Positions 1 through 7,772 of a DNA stretch of 21,036 nt are shown piece after piece. Location: positions 1 to 21,036 of the forward strand of contig CAIYOB010000606.1 in the NCBI GenBank assembly GCA_903927685.1. The letters run 5' to 3'. The notes beneath the pieces are model-generated. The model made no database searches. It saw nothing but the letters and a program-made list of their open reading frames with translations, and was not told the origin of the DNA. This DNA is from an uncultured Planctomycetaceae bacterium. Lineage in GTDB: Bacteria; Planctomycetota; Planctomycetia; Pirellulales; Pirellulaceae. The number at the start of each line of letters is the position of its first letter. The stretch's first letter is position 1. Both the position numbers and the translations under genes were made by a program.

Positions 1-257
1 ACCGGCTCGATACTATTCGCCGCTGATTCGACTTTGGACGCACTAATCACACGACAAGCTCCGCTTGATCGCCCGCCCCCGGACGGGCAAGCCGAGCGAC
101 CAGAAAACAAGTCCCGGCAGTTTATCACTGACAGCGGCTGTGTCAATCAAGGCGGGCCGCGTGCGCGGGATGAGACCGCCGAGGCCCCGTGGAACATCCC
201 ACAGGGCAAGAATCGCAACTGTCAAGGCAGGCCGTCAGCCTTGAAACGAACCGCCTC
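1..257. other. Intergenic stretch, no supportable gene
   Basis: This stretch lies downstream of the oxidoreductase gene that ends at 258. Short open frames on both strands have no recognisable protein features. A small GC-rich inverted repeat (GCCCG at 71-75, CGGGC at 84-88) could form a hairpin. No T-run follows it on the minus strand and it sits about 170 bp past the stop, so I do not call it a terminator. Confidence 0.5.
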
Positions 258-1574
258 CTATGCCTTCCACACGCCGGGGACGGGCAGCGGGTAGTTGCCG
301 GTGGCGTCCGGGGTGACCGGGGGCGGAGTCTCGAAGCTGGCTTCGTCCGGCGCCGGGGTGAACTGGAATTCCGACTTGACGACATCGGCCCAATTCGTGG
401 GCTTGCCGGAATAGCAGGCCAATTGGCCCATCACGGTGGACATGGTGCTGTTGGCCATGTGATAGCCGCTGTTGATCGGCTTGCCTTCGCGGATCGAATC
501 AACCAGCGCCTTCTGCTCGGCGGCGTACGGATTGTTGTGCTGGTCGCGGGGGAACTCCCACGCGTTTTCGCCTTCGATCTTGCAAGCCCCCAGATGGCAA
601 ATGCCCTTGGTGCCCATGACGATGTCGGAACTGTTGCCGTAACAGCCGTTCCGCGTCTGGCACAGGGCATACACACGTGTGCCACTGGCGTATTCGTACA
701 CCACGGTGTGGTGGTCGAACATGTCGCCATAGACCTCGCCGAACGAGGTGGACCGGCCAGCCAGGCCAAAGCACCACTGGGGCATCTCTTCCTTCATGAT
801 CCAGGCCACCCGGTCCATGTTGTGGACCAGCGATTGCGGTACGTCGTCACCGGACAGCCAGCAGAAGTGGTACCAGTTGCTGAACTGGTACTGCGTTTCC
901 GTGTAAGCCGGATTGCGAGCCACGGTCTGGTACGGGCCGCGGAGGAACATGGATTGCATGGCGACAATGTCGCCGATCGCACCGTCGTGGATCCGCTTGA
1001 CGGTCTCTTGAAAACCGGCATGAAAACGGCTTTGCAGGCCGGACACGATGCTCAGCCCTTTTTCTTTGGCCAGATCGCAGACCGCCTGCATGCGGCGGCA
1101 GCCGACCGGGTCGATCGCGTGCGGCTTTTCGACGAAGACGTGCTTGCCGGACTTGATCGCCGCTTCGGCGTACATCGGATGGAATTTCGACGCACAGGCG
1201 ATCAGCACGGCGTCGACGCTGTCGATGACCTTCTGAAAGCCCTTGAAGTCCGAGAAGCAGTGGGCGTCGTCGACTTGGACCTGCTCGGGATACCGGTCCT
1301 GCAACGCCTTGCGGCTGCGTTGCACGCGGTCCTCGAACACGTCGTACATGGCGACCAGCTTGACGTACGGCCCGGCGCTCAGGCTTTCCGACGCCGCCCC
1401 CGAACAGCGGCCGCCGCAGCCGATCATGCCGATCTTGATCGTCTCGTCGCCGGCCGCATGCGCGCTGCGGGCCAGGGACAAGCCCGCGAGGGTCGCGGCG
1501 CCGGCCGCGGAAGTCTTCAGGAAATCTCGGCGAGTTCTCACTCCGGTTGTGGGGGACGTAGCGGGCTGGGACAT
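258..1574 (-). CDS. Tat-exported Gfo/Idh/MocA-family oxidoreductase
   Basis: Predicted NAD(P)-dependent oxidoreductase of about 438 residues, acting on a sugar or cyclitol-like substrate outside the cytoplasm. The N-terminus has a twin-arginine signal (TRRDFLK, arginines about residues 15-16), a hydrophobic stretch and an AHA-type cleavage site near 40, as is common in planctomycete members. The Rossmann nucleotide-binding motif IGMIGCGGRCSG follows at about 48-59. The family signature FVEKP is at about 147-151 and supplies the conserved lysine. A second-domain motif, SGDDVPQSLVHNMDRV, carries the histidine/aspartate region usual in this family. ATG at 1574 is preferred. An in-frame GTG lies directly before it (1577), and AGGAG is suitably placed for either, so the start is uncertain by one codon. 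The gene is divergent from the TPR gene and stands alone. The family is secure; the substrate is unknown. Confidence 0.93.
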   Translation of the reverse strand: MSQPATSPTTGVRTRRDFLKTSAAGAATLAGLSLARSAHAAGDETIKIGMIGCGGRCSGAASESLSAGPYVKLVAMYDVFEDRVQRSRKALQDRYPEQVQVDDAHCFSDFKGFQKVIDSVDAVLIACASKFHPMYAEAAIKSGKHVFVEKPHAIDPVGCRRMQAVCDLAKEKGLSIVSGLQSRFHAGFQETVKRIHDGAIGDIVAMQSMFLRGPYQTVARNPAYTETQYQFSNWYHFCWLSGDDVPQSLVHNMDRVAWIMKEEMPQWCFGLAGRSTSFGEVYGDMFDHHTVVYEYASGTRVYALCQTRNGCYGNSSDIVMGTKGICHLGACKIEGENAWEFPRDQHNNPYAAEQKALVDSIREGKPINSGYHMANSTMSTVMGQLACYSGKPTNWADVVKSEFQFTPAPDEASFETPPPVTPDATGNYPLPVPGVWKA

Positions 1575-1765
1575 CACAGGATTCTCCTTTTGCTGGGGAC
1601 CGCGTTGCAGGTAGGGGGAAACGGTCGGGGAGTGCGTCGCACAGCCAGCCGACAGCTGCCGACAACTTAGGCACCCTCCCTTCTAAGCGGCCGACGGTGC
1701 CGTGTCAATCAGCCGAACGCATGATTTGGGGCGGCCTCGGCCGGGACCGAAATCCCGTTGTTCTC

Positions 1766-1795
1766 TTGACGGTTTCTGCTTGGCGCACTTATACT
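1766..1795 (+). promoter_or_regulatory. Sigma70-like promoter of the TPR-rluD unit
   Basis: TTGACG at 1766-1771 and TATACT at 1790-1795 are separated by 18 bp. They match the -35 and -10 consensus at five of six positions each. The expected transcription start is near 1802, about 90 nt before the TPR start codon. The elements stand out against the GC-rich background. Planctomycete promoters are poorly characterised, so this is a consensus match and not proof. Confidence 0.65.
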
Positions 1796-1843
1796 TGCGA
1801 CGCGTTCGCGGCCGCTGGCCTCGGTGAGGGCCTGCCGCCGCTG

Positions 1844-1863
1844 GAAGGGGACAGCCCCCTTTT
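1844..1863 (+). repeat. Short palindromic hairpin with T-run in the TPR leader (REP-like or attenuator-like)
   Basis: AAGGGG at 1845-1850 can pair with CCCCTT at 1856-1861 around a five-base loop (ACAGC), and a run of four T starts at 1860. The form resembles short GGGGACAG-CCCC palindromes that occur as dispersed extragenic repeats in some bacterial genomes; this comparison is from memory. It also resembles a weak intrinsic terminator, lying between the predicted promoter and the start codon. Only one copy was noticed in this window. Confidence 0.4.
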
Positions 1864-1877
1864 CGCGATCCATGCAC

Positions 1878-1883
1878 AGGTGA
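1878..1883 (+). promoter_or_regulatory. Ribosome-binding site deciding the TPR gene start
   Basis: AGGTGA lies 9 bases before the ATG at 1893. An upstream in-frame GTG at 1884 abuts this site and would leave no spacing, so the ATG is the better start. Confidence 0.6.
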
Positions 1884-1892
1884 GTGGCCAGG

Positions 1893-2852
1893 ATGAAGAC
1901 TCAACGACGACACGAATTGCAGACGAACAAGCTGGCGGATGAGATCGGGGTTTACCTGCAGAAGGTCCGTCCGTACCAGAAACAGATCCTTTACGGCGTG
2001 GCCACGGTCGCGGTGCTGGCGGCCGCGGTGCTGTACCTGAGCAACACTCAGCAAGCCAAAGCCGGCGCAAGCTGGGAAGATTATTTCGATGCCATGGTCG
2101 ATCAGCAGCCGGAGGCGTTGAGCGAGGTGGCACGCATGCACGGCGGATCGACGGCGGCGCTGTGGGCGCGGCAGGCTGCCGGCGACATGAAGCTGTCCAC
2201 CGGAGCAATGATGCTGTTCCGCGACCGGGACGAGGCACGGAAGAACCTGAAGGACGCGGAGAAGGAGTTCTTGGCTGTCGAGCAGGACGGGGCTCGCTAT
2301 CCGATGCTGCTGCAGCGGGCACGGTACGGACTGGCGCAGGTGTACGAATCCCTGAGCGACGTCGAAAAGGCTCGTGATTACTACCAGAAGGTGGCGTCAG
2401 CCGAGCCGAATTCTGCGTTGGGCCGGTTAGCCCAGCAGCGGCACGACCAGATCGCGGGCAAGGATTCCGAGCGTTGGTTTGCGTGGTTCGAAAAGCAGGT
2501 TCCGAAGCCGCCCGCGGGGCCCGCGCCAGCCCCGGGACAAGGCCCCGCTGTGCCGGACAACTTGGGCGTCCTGCCGGAAACCTCGGACCTGCCCGCCACC
2601 GGCACGGCCGCGCCGCCGGTGACCACCGTGCCGCCGCCAGCGGCTCCCGAGGCGGCCCCGGCGCCGCCGGTCGAGCCCCAACCGGCACCCGCGGCCCCGC
2701 CGGCAGCCCCCGCGGAAGCCAAACCGGCCGCAGCGGCCGAGGCCCAACCCGCGGCAGCGCCGCCAGCAGCGCCGGCGGCCGAGGCGAAGCCTGCGGATGC
2801 GGGCCCCGCGCCCGCGGAACCTGCTCCGCCTGCTGAACAGCCCAAGTCCTAG
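1893..2852 (+). CDS. Membrane-anchored TPR-like protein with Pro/Ala-rich tail
   Basis: A 319-aa protein of a type often seen in planctomycetes (N-terminus MKTQRRHELQTNKLADEIGV). A short basic cytoplasmic segment is followed by one transmembrane helix at about 32-50. The extracytoplasmic part at about 55-190 is helical and TPR-like, with spaced Ala/Tyr/Leu patterns such as ARYGLAQVYESLSDVEKARD near 143-162. Residues from about 205 to the end are a low-complexity Pro/Ala/Glu tail. The layout resembles YfgM-like or YbgF-like envelope scaffold proteins, so a role in envelope assembly or protein-protein contact is an inference and not a family assignment. The gene is followed after 4 bp by the pseudouridine synthase and probably shares its promoter at 1766-1795. 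Confidence 0.85.
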   Translation: MKTQRRHELQTNKLADEIGVYLQKVRPYQKQILYGVATVAVLAAAVLYLSNTQQAKAGASWEDYFDAMVDQQPEALSEVARMHGGSTAALWARQAAGDMKLSTGAMMLFRDRDEARKNLKDAEKEFLAVEQDGARYPMLLQRARYGLAQVYESLSDVEKARDYYQKVASAEPNSALGRLAQQRHDQIAGKDSERWFAWFEKQVPKPPAGPAPAPGQGPAVPDNLGVLPETSDLPATGTAAPPVTTVPPPAAPEAAPAPPVEPQPAPAAPPAAPAEAKPAAAAEAQPAAAPPAAPAAEAKPADAGPAPAEPAPPAEQPKS

Positions 2853-2856
2853 GTTC

Positions 2857-3843
2857 ATGACCGCTGACGAAACTCTCGATACGCCGGTGGAATTGCTCGT
2901 CGACGTCGCCGGCGTCGGCCAGCGGTTGGATGCTTTCCTCGCCGACCGCTTTGCCCGCCATAGCCGCGTCCAACTGCGCCGCGCGATCAGCCTCGGCAGC
3001 GTCACAGTGGATGGCAAGCATCTGAAAGCGGCTTATCGCCTGCGACTGGGCGAATGCGTCCGGATCGTGGTTCCCGAGGTGCCGCGGCAGAGTGCCAAGC
3101 CCGAGGACATCCCGCTGGAGATTCTGTACGAGGACGACTGGCTGATGGCGGTCAACAAACCGCCCGGCATGGTCGTCCACCCCGCCCGAGGCCACTGGCA
3201 GGGGACGCTGGCTTCCGCTCTGGCTCATCACTGCGACCAACTCAGCACGCTCGGCGGCCCCACGCGTCCCGGGATCGTTCATCGCCTGGATCGCGATACC
3301 AGCGGCGTCATCGTGGTGGCCAAGAGCGACCGGGCGCACATGGAGTTGACGGCGCAATTCGAGCGTCGTACGACGGAAAAGGAGTATCTGGCGATTATCG
3401 TTGGAACACCGGACCGGGATCGCGACGTGATCAACCAGCCCATCGGGGTGCATCCCTACCAGCGGGAGAAGATGGCCATTCGCGCCGGCCACTCGACGAC
3501 GCGGCAAGCCGAGACGTTTTACGAGGTGCAGCAGCGGTTCCGCGGGTTCGCCCTGATCCGGGCCCGGCCCAAGACCGGCCGTACGCACCAGATCCGCTTG
3601 CATTTGGCTCACATCGGCTGCCCGGTCCTGTGCGACCGCCTGTACGGCGGCCGCGCCCAGATCACGCTGGGCGAGATCATGACGGGACGCGAGGATGAGC
3701 AGGTCGTGCTGAATCGCCAGGCCCTGCACGCGCTCCGCATCCGACTGGCCCACCCTCAGACCGGCCGCGATATCGAGTTCGCCGCGCCCGTCCCGGATGA
3801 CCTCACCGGCGTCCTGCGGGCGTTGGAGCAGTATCGCCGCTAG
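2857..3843 (+). CDS. rluD: RluA/RluD-family 23S rRNA pseudouridine synthase
   Basis: A 328-aa enzyme that isomerises uridines to pseudouridine in RNA, most likely 23S rRNA. An S4-like RNA-binding domain lies at about 15-75 (GQRLDAFLADRF, then RRAISLGSVTVDGK). The catalytic domain follows: NKPPGMVVHPA at about 100-110, the catalytic-loop motif HRLDRDTSG at about 142-150 with Asp145 as the expected nucleophile, and RPKTGRTHQIRLHL at about 237-250. Length and domain order are normal for RluD. The start is the ATG 4 bp after the TPR stop; the open frame extends upstream to 2797, but that would overlap the Pro/Ala-rich tail of the previous gene. RluA/RluC/RluD paralogues cannot be separated firmly without a tree, so the symbol means family and likely subgroup. 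Confidence 0.93.
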   Translation: MTADETLDTPVELLVDVAGVGQRLDAFLADRFARHSRVQLRRAISLGSVTVDGKHLKAAYRLRLGECVRIVVPEVPRQSAKPEDIPLEILYEDDWLMAVNKPPGMVVHPARGHWQGTLASALAHHCDQLSTLGGPTRPGIVHRLDRDTSGVIVVAKSDRAHMELTAQFERRTTEKEYLAIIVGTPDRDRDVINQPIGVHPYQREKMAIRAGHSTTRQAETFYEVQQRFRGFALIRARPKTGRTHQIRLHLAHIGCPVLCDRLYGGRAQITLGEIMTGREDEQVVLNRQALHALRIRLAHPQTGRDIEFAAPVPDDLTGVLRALEQYRR

Positions 3844-3885
3844 CACCGAGCGGGCAACGGGCCTCCGGCAGTGTTGCTTGTGTCG

Positions 3886-4029
3886 TCACGGTCGATGGTC
3901 CGCACCGCAGTGCTCGGATCGCAAGTAAGCCAGCGCCAGGCACACGCCACGGGTGCGCCCGGTGAAGTTCACGCTGCACAGCGGAAACGTCGCAAGGCTG
4001 AAATGCTGAACATCTGCCCGCCCCTGGCG
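3886..4029 (-). other. Open tract downstream of DUF1501, possible remnant
   Basis: This 47-codon tract is in the same frame as the DUF1501 gene but lies beyond two in-frame TAA stops (4057-4059 and 4030-4032). It lacks an ATG start. Its translation includes VNFTGRTRGVCLALAYL, which reads like real protein but is short and Cys-rich. It could be a decayed C-terminal extension, a dispersed repeat, or chance in GC-rich DNA. I do not recognise a family. Confidence 0.2.
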
Positions 4030-4056
4030 TTATCCTATTCCGATTCCATCCCGCTC

Positions 4057-5445
4057 TTACATGATTTCCTTCAACCGCCCGGCCATCGGAATCCCATCCG
4101 TGGCGGTCGGGGTCGTGGTCAGGGGCAGTCCCATGGGATTGGCCAACGGTCCCTCGGGATCGATTCCCAGCAACTCGTAGATGCTGCCCAGCAGATCGCA
4201 CGGGTAGACCGGCCGGTCCTGGACTTCTTCCCCTTTGGCATCCGACGAACCGACGATCTGCCCGCCCTTGAATCCGCCGCCGGCCACGAGGGCGGAAAAG
4301 ACTTTGCCGTAATGATTGCGGCCGCCGTTCCAGGGCGGTCCCCAGTCGATCTTGGGCGTGCGGCCGAACTCGCCGCAGCACCAGACGATCGTGCTGTCCA
4401 GCAGGCCGTGCTCCGACAACTCGGCCAGCAGCGTCGCCAGCCCTGTGTCCAGGTCCGGCAGCAATTGGCGCATCACCCGGAAGTTGTCCGTGTGCGAATC
4501 CCAGCCGCCGAAGTTGATCGTGATGTAGGGGACGCCGCGCTGGACCAGTCGGCGGGCCGCCAGGCAACTCTGGCCGAACCGGGTGCGGGAGACCCAAGTG
4601 CCCCAGTTCACGTCGTAGCGTTTTCGCACCTCGTCGGTTTCCTGCGACAAGTCGAATGCCTTGGCGCCGTCCCCCAGGATCATGTCATACGCCTGGTCCT
4701 CCGCCTGGTAATACGCCGTCAGCGACGGATGGTCGGGCAGGACGTGCCCCAGCGTGTTCAACTGGCGAAGCAACTCGCGCCGCTTCTGTTGCTGCTGGTC
4801 GTCCAGGCCGGGGGAGACGACGCCTTCGACCATGAATCGCTGTTGGGCCGGATCGCCGCCGGTCGCGAACGGCATGTGGCGTGCGCCCAGAAAGCCGGCT
4901 TCCGAGAACCGGCCCTGCGACTGGGTGAGCACGATGTAGGGCGGAATCAGCCCCTGGTAGCCGGCGTCGTAGCCCTGGAACAGCGAGACCACGGCCCCGG
5001 CGCAGGGAAAAACCAGCCGGTCGCCGGGACGCCGCCCGGTCTGTGTCAGGTAGGCCGCCGTCTCGTGCCCGTTGTCCCCGTGGGTCATGCTGCGGATCAG
5101 CGAGAACTTGTCCGCCTGCTTGGCCAGCAACGGGAGCAGCTCGCCGATGCGGATGCCGGCCACGTTGGTGGCCAGGGGATTGTTCAGCGGCCCGCAGTAG
5201 TCGTGGCCCGCGTCCGGCTTGGGGTCGAACGAGTCCAGGTGCGGCGGCCCGCCGGCCAGCCAGATCTGAATCACCGACTTGGCCTTGGCCGGCTTCGGTT
5301 CTGCGGCCTGTCCGCTGCGGCCGGCCAGGAGCGCACTGCCCGCGCTGCACAAGCCGAATCGCAACACGTCCCGGCGCGACGGCCGCAGATCGCGGCTGGC
5401 GGCTGCCCCTGCGGTCCGGGCCGTTGGTTCCCGTGCGATGTTCAT
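4057..5445 (-). CDS. Tat-exported DUF1501 family protein
   Basis: A 462-aa DUF1501 protein. The family has an alkaline-phosphatase/sulfatase-like fold and is very abundant in planctomycetes; its biochemical role is not established. A twin-arginine signal is visible (SRRDVLRFG, arginines about 24-25), followed by an Ala/Gly-rich stretch. Family landmarks include IWLAGGPPHLDSFDPKP at about 61-77, the pair SMTHGDNGHE further in, then GGWDSHTDN and GEFGRTPKID, whose acidic and His residues resemble a metal site. The ATG at 5445 has a strong GGAGG site just upstream; the longer frame to 5604 has no signal-like N-terminus and is rejected. These proteins are commonly paired with a DUF1549/DUF1553 gene. 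None is adjacent here, so this copy is an orphan, 106 bp downstream of the SLBB gene. Confidence 0.92.
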   Translation of the reverse strand: MNIAREPTARTAGAAASRDLRPSRRDVLRFGLCSAGSALLAGRSGQAAEPKPAKAKSVIQIWLAGGPPHLDSFDPKPDAGHDYCGPLNNPLATNVAGIRIGELLPLLAKQADKFSLIRSMTHGDNGHETAAYLTQTGRRPGDRLVFPCAGAVVSLFQGYDAGYQGLIPPYIVLTQSQGRFSEAGFLGARHMPFATGGDPAQQRFMVEGVVSPGLDDQQQQKRRELLRQLNTLGHVLPDHPSLTAYYQAEDQAYDMILGDGAKAFDLSQETDEVRKRYDVNWGTWVSRTRFGQSCLAARRLVQRGVPYITINFGGWDSHTDNFRVMRQLLPDLDTGLATLLAELSEHGLLDSTIVWCCGEFGRTPKIDWGPPWNGGRNHYGKVFSALVAGGGFKGGQIVGSSDAKGEEVQDRPVYPCDLLGSIYELLGIDPEGPLANPMGLPLTTTPTATDGIPMAGRLKEIM

Positions 5446-5524
5446 GCGCTGACCTCCCTCCGTCCCTAGCGTACGCTGCCAGCGGGCGTTGCCTGGTGCT
5501 GCCCGGGGAATTGAAAATACGAAG

Positions 5525-5541
5525 AAAATGCCGGCTCGGCA
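5525..5541 (-). terminator. Candidate intrinsic terminator after the SLBB gene
   Basis: Read on the minus strand, TGCCG and CGGCA (5537-5541 and 5529-5533) form a 5-bp GC-rich stem around a 3-base loop, followed directly by TTTT (5528-5525) and a T-rich tract. It begins 11 bp after the SLBB stop codon. The stem is short, so termination may be partial and could allow read-through into DUF1501. Confidence 0.4.
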
Positions 5542-5551
5542 AGGTGGAGGT

Positions 5552-6886
5552 TCAATTCGTGAACAGCTGGCGGATGCCGTAGGTGAAGAACGCCGCCAGC
5601 CCAAAATTGGCCGTCTCTTCCAGCGGCGTATGCCGCAGGATCAGCGTGTCGCCGGCCTGGACCAGCAGCCGCTCACGCGGCCGGCTGATGGCGCGATTCA
5701 AGTCGACGCTGATCGTGACCTGCTGGCCGCACGACGTGCGGCGGATGATGAACAGCTGTGTCGGCGTGGCCCCGCTCAAGCCGCCGATCAGACCGCTGGT
5801 CACGTTGCTGGCGAGCCCCTTGCCGGCCACGGCGATGGCCGCGAGCACGTCCAGGTCGTAGTCCCGCGGCAGCGGGAACTGGCCCGGCGGGATCAGCCCG
5901 CCGGTATAAAACACCTCGGCCTCCCGCGATTCGACGACCACGATGTCCCCGTTGTTGAGAATCACATCCCGGGGCTGGAATTGGGGCGTTTCCCCCGGCG
6001 GCAGCCGCAGCGCGATGCGCGTCACCGTGGGGTCGTCCGGCAACGGCGGCGGGCACACGCACCGATCCTGGGATTGAGCCTCGTGCAATTCGCGGACCAG
6101 GGCATCCCGCGCCTCGCGGTTCTCGGCGGTGCCCCGGAAGATCTTGACTTCGTTCTTGGCGTTCAGTCCCGGCAGCCCGCCGCTCTGGGCCAAGGCGTGC
6201 AGCACGTCGTTTTCATAGGCGGGCAGGTCCAGGACGAAGCCGCGTCCCGTTTGCGACGAGCCGCTGACGACGCGGCCTCCGCTGCCACCCGGCACCGCCG
6301 ACTCCTGCAGTCCGTCCTCGCGGACCACAATCACGCGCGTGGTGCGTTTGCGGATCAAGCCGACCAGGATCCGGTCATGGCCCGTCCGCAGGATCTGCCG
6401 CTGGTTCAGGTACACGTCGCGGATCAGTGTCTCGGCCTGGCTCACCGTCAGGCCGCGCATCACCAGCGGTTCGATCATCGGCAACGAGATCCGGCCGTCC
6501 TCGCGGATCGGAACCGGATAGCCCAAGCCCGGCAAGACGTCGCTGCCGCGTTCCGGAAAATGGTGCGGCGGCACATCCTCCGGCTTGCCCAGCACGCCCT
6601 CGACATACACCGCCAGCACGTCGCCGGTATCCAACGGATACTCCTGCGGCGCGTCCTGCCGCAGCCGCGCCAGATCGATGGGCACCAGGTTGGCCCGGGG
6701 CTGGGCCAGCAACTCTTCCGGCAACCGGCTGGCCGGCACGCTGCTGATCGGCGACAGCACCGATGTGCACCCGCCGATGACGCTCAGCCAGACGCCTAGC
6801 AGACCGGCACGCAGCCAGACGCCGGGCCGCCGGGGCGGATGCCCCGTTGCGGCGTGGCCTGGTTGTACGTGCACGGCTGCGAACAT
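5552..6886 (-). CDS. Polysaccharide biosynthesis/export lipoprotein (Poly_export plus SLBB)
   Basis: A 444-aa predicted outer-membrane export component of the Wza class, acting in extrusion of exopolysaccharide or capsule. The N-terminus has a lipoprotein signal with lipobox VIGGC (Cys about 40). The Poly_export domain starts around residue 83 (EYPLDTGDVLAVYVEGV) and continues through the VPIREDGRISLPMI segment. One or more SLBB beta-grasp modules follow, the clearest being VFYTGGLIPPGQFPLPRDYD. The C-terminus is hydrophobic and aromatic (FGLAAFFTYGIRQLF), as in related planctomycete proteins. The ATG at 6886 is chosen because it gives the lipoprotein signal; a GAGG lies upstream. The gene follows the cysteine-rich lipoprotein gene by 11 bp, so they are probably co-transcribed. 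No Wzc-like kinase or glycosyltransferase gene is nearby. Confidence 0.9.
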   Translation of the reverse strand: MFAAVHVQPGHAATGHPPRRPGVWLRAGLLGVWLSVIGGCTSVLSPISSVPASRLPEELLAQPRANLVPIDLARLRQDAPQEYPLDTGDVLAVYVEGVLGKPEDVPPHHFPERGSDVLPGLGYPVPIREDGRISLPMIEPLVMRGLTVSQAETLIRDVYLNQRQILRTGHDRILVGLIRKRTTRVIVVREDGLQESAVPGGSGGRVVSGSSQTGRGFVLDLPAYENDVLHALAQSGGLPGLNAKNEVKIFRGTAENREARDALVRELHEAQSQDRCVCPPPLPDDPTVTRIALRLPPGETPQFQPRDVILNNGDIVVVESREAEVFYTGGLIPPGQFPLPRDYDLDVLAAIAVAGKGLASNVTSGLIGGLSGATPTQLFIIRRTSCGQQVTISVDLNRAISRPRERLLVQAGDTLILRHTPLEETANFGLAAFFTYGIRQLFTN

Positions 6887-6897
6887 GGCCTTGATCC

Positions 6898-7716
6898 TCA
6901 ACGACGGTACAAGGGAGCGGGCGTCCAAGTGGGGACGGGCAACCGGGACTCGGACAGCACCGTGTCCGCCGACTGGCCCGGGCCATGCTCGGGGGCGGCC
7001 GCCATGGTCCGGCCACCGGGCGGTTCCTCGGAAGGCTGCGGCGCCGACGGGGCCGGCTGCGGAGGAGACAGCTGCGGAGTCGCCGGCCCGGGGGCCGCAG
7101 GCGCCGGCCCGGGGCTGGCTGGGGCAATCGGCTCCGCCGGGCCCGCCGGGACAACCTCGGGCGCAACACCGTCCGCCAGCGTGGGTTCGGCGTGCTGGCA
7201 TGCGTACTGCTGGCGGAGCCGAGCCGACACGCGAATCGGCCGGAAAATGCCGGCTGCCTCTTGTTCGGCCGCCTCCGCCCCGCACGGATAGCCAGCGAAC
7301 CAGGCCTCGGTGCGGCACTGGCCCTCGACCGTGTCACAGCCGCTGGCCCAGTAGTCCCGCGGCGGCAACGGTGGCGGGCAGCCGTCCTCGCCGTTGGCGA
7401 CGTCGACATAGCCTTGGCGGAAGCCGGCGCCAAAGTCCTTCAGGTGCGGCTCGCCGCAGAACTCCGCCGCATGCCGCTTCCAGGCCTGCCCCGCCCGGGC
7501 TCGGTTGTGCAGGCAAGTCGTAAACTGGTACAGGCCATCGTTGTAGCAGAGCTGATCTTGCAGGCCCTTGACCTGGGCACAGCCGCTAGCAAGCACGAGC
7601 AGCACCAAGGCCGCGAGGGGGACGCGCGAACGCGCCGCGACAAGCGACTGGCGCCGGTGGCGGGCGATTGCCTCGCAGGCCGGCCAGGCTCGGTTCAAGC
7701 CAGTTCGCTGTATCAT
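6898..7716 (-). CDS. Planctomycete-type lipoprotein upstream of SLBB export gene
   Basis: A 272-aa predicted lipoprotein of unknown function. A basic N-terminus and hydrophobic stretch end in lipobox LASGC (Cys about 46). The globular part at about 47-170 is rich in Cys and aromatic residues (for example GFRQGYVDVANGEDGCPPPL and TEAWFAGYPCGAEAAE). This resembles a family I know only as conserved hypothetical proteins in planctomycetes. The C-terminal 90 or so residues are low-complexity Pro/Ala/Gly. Placement directly before the SLBB gene suggests a role in the same export apparatus. The start is uncertain: the ATG at 7716 has only a weak upstream GGCGG, but the long open frame further upstream has no coding character. 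Regulatory sequence would lie in the 293-bp gap before it. Confidence 0.7.
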   Translation of the reverse strand: MIQRTGLNRAWPACEAIARHRRQSLVAARSRVPLAALVLLVLASGCAQVKGLQDQLCYNDGLYQFTTCLHNRARAGQAWKRHAAEFCGEPHLKDFGAGFRQGYVDVANGEDGCPPPLPPRDYWASGCDTVEGQCRTEAWFAGYPCGAEAAEQEAAGIFRPIRVSARLRQQYACQHAEPTLADGVAPEVVPAGPAEPIAPASPGPAPAAPGPATPQLSPPQPAPSAPQPSEEPPGGRTMAAAPEHGPGQSADTVLSESRLPVPTWTPAPLYRR

Positions 7717-7772
7717 CTGCCGCCCAGTCCGATTTCGGTAGTGGTCGGCCGGTCCGCTGCGGCCGGCCAGCC

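Larger units (their letters stand above)
1575..1892. other. Divergent intergenic region between oxidoreductase and TPR genes
   Basis: This stretch of about 315 bp separates two divergently transcribed genes, so it should carry both promoters. For the plus-strand unit a clear sigma70-like promoter is seen at 1766-1795, with a leader of about 90 nt containing a short hairpin. For the minus-strand oxidoreductase only the AGGAG ribosome-binding site is convincing. A 7-bp direct repeat, GCCGACA, occurs at 1648-1654 and again at 1658-1664. The two copies are one helical turn apart, which would suit a regulator site, but this may be chance in GC-rich DNA. No gene is supported here. Confidence 0.6.

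Noticed and set aside
71..88. GC-rich hairpin as terminator of the oxidoreductase gene
   Set aside because: No T-run follows on the minus strand, and it is about 170 bp past the stop codon.
189..1670. 493-codon plus-strand frame opposite the oxidoreductase gene
   Set aside because: The minus strand encodes a full Gfo/Idh/MocA protein with Tat signal and Rossmann motifs; the plus frame is its shadow.
2381..2845. Gly/Ala-rich minus-strand frame that looks like a structural repeat protein
   Set aside because: It is the antisense of the Pro/Ala-rich tail of the TPR protein; the repetitive look comes from the GCC/CCG codon tract.
2470..2850. Possible tandem repeat array or CRISPR-like structure
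   Set aside because: Proline and alanine codons recur irregularly, with no fixed unit or spacer; it is low-complexity coding sequence.
1789..3846. 685-codon minus-strand frame opposite the TPR and rluD genes
   Set aside because: The plus-strand genes have clear domains, a promoter and a ribosome-binding site. The antisense translation is Arg/Pro-rich with no recognisable features.
5446..5604. N-terminal extension of the DUF1501 frame
   Set aside because: The extension has no signal-like features, and a strong GGAGG site precedes the ATG at 5445, which gives a normal Tat signal.
6887..7318. N-terminal extension of the SLBB frame
   Set aside because: It overlaps the lipoprotein gene in another frame and is Arg/Gly/Pro-rich. 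The ATG at 6886 gives a proper lipoprotein signal.
7747..7771. GGCCGG inverted repeat upstream of the lipoprotein gene as an operator
   Set aside because: Short GGCC/CCGG palindromes are frequent by chance in DNA of this base composition, and no second copy with matching context was seen.
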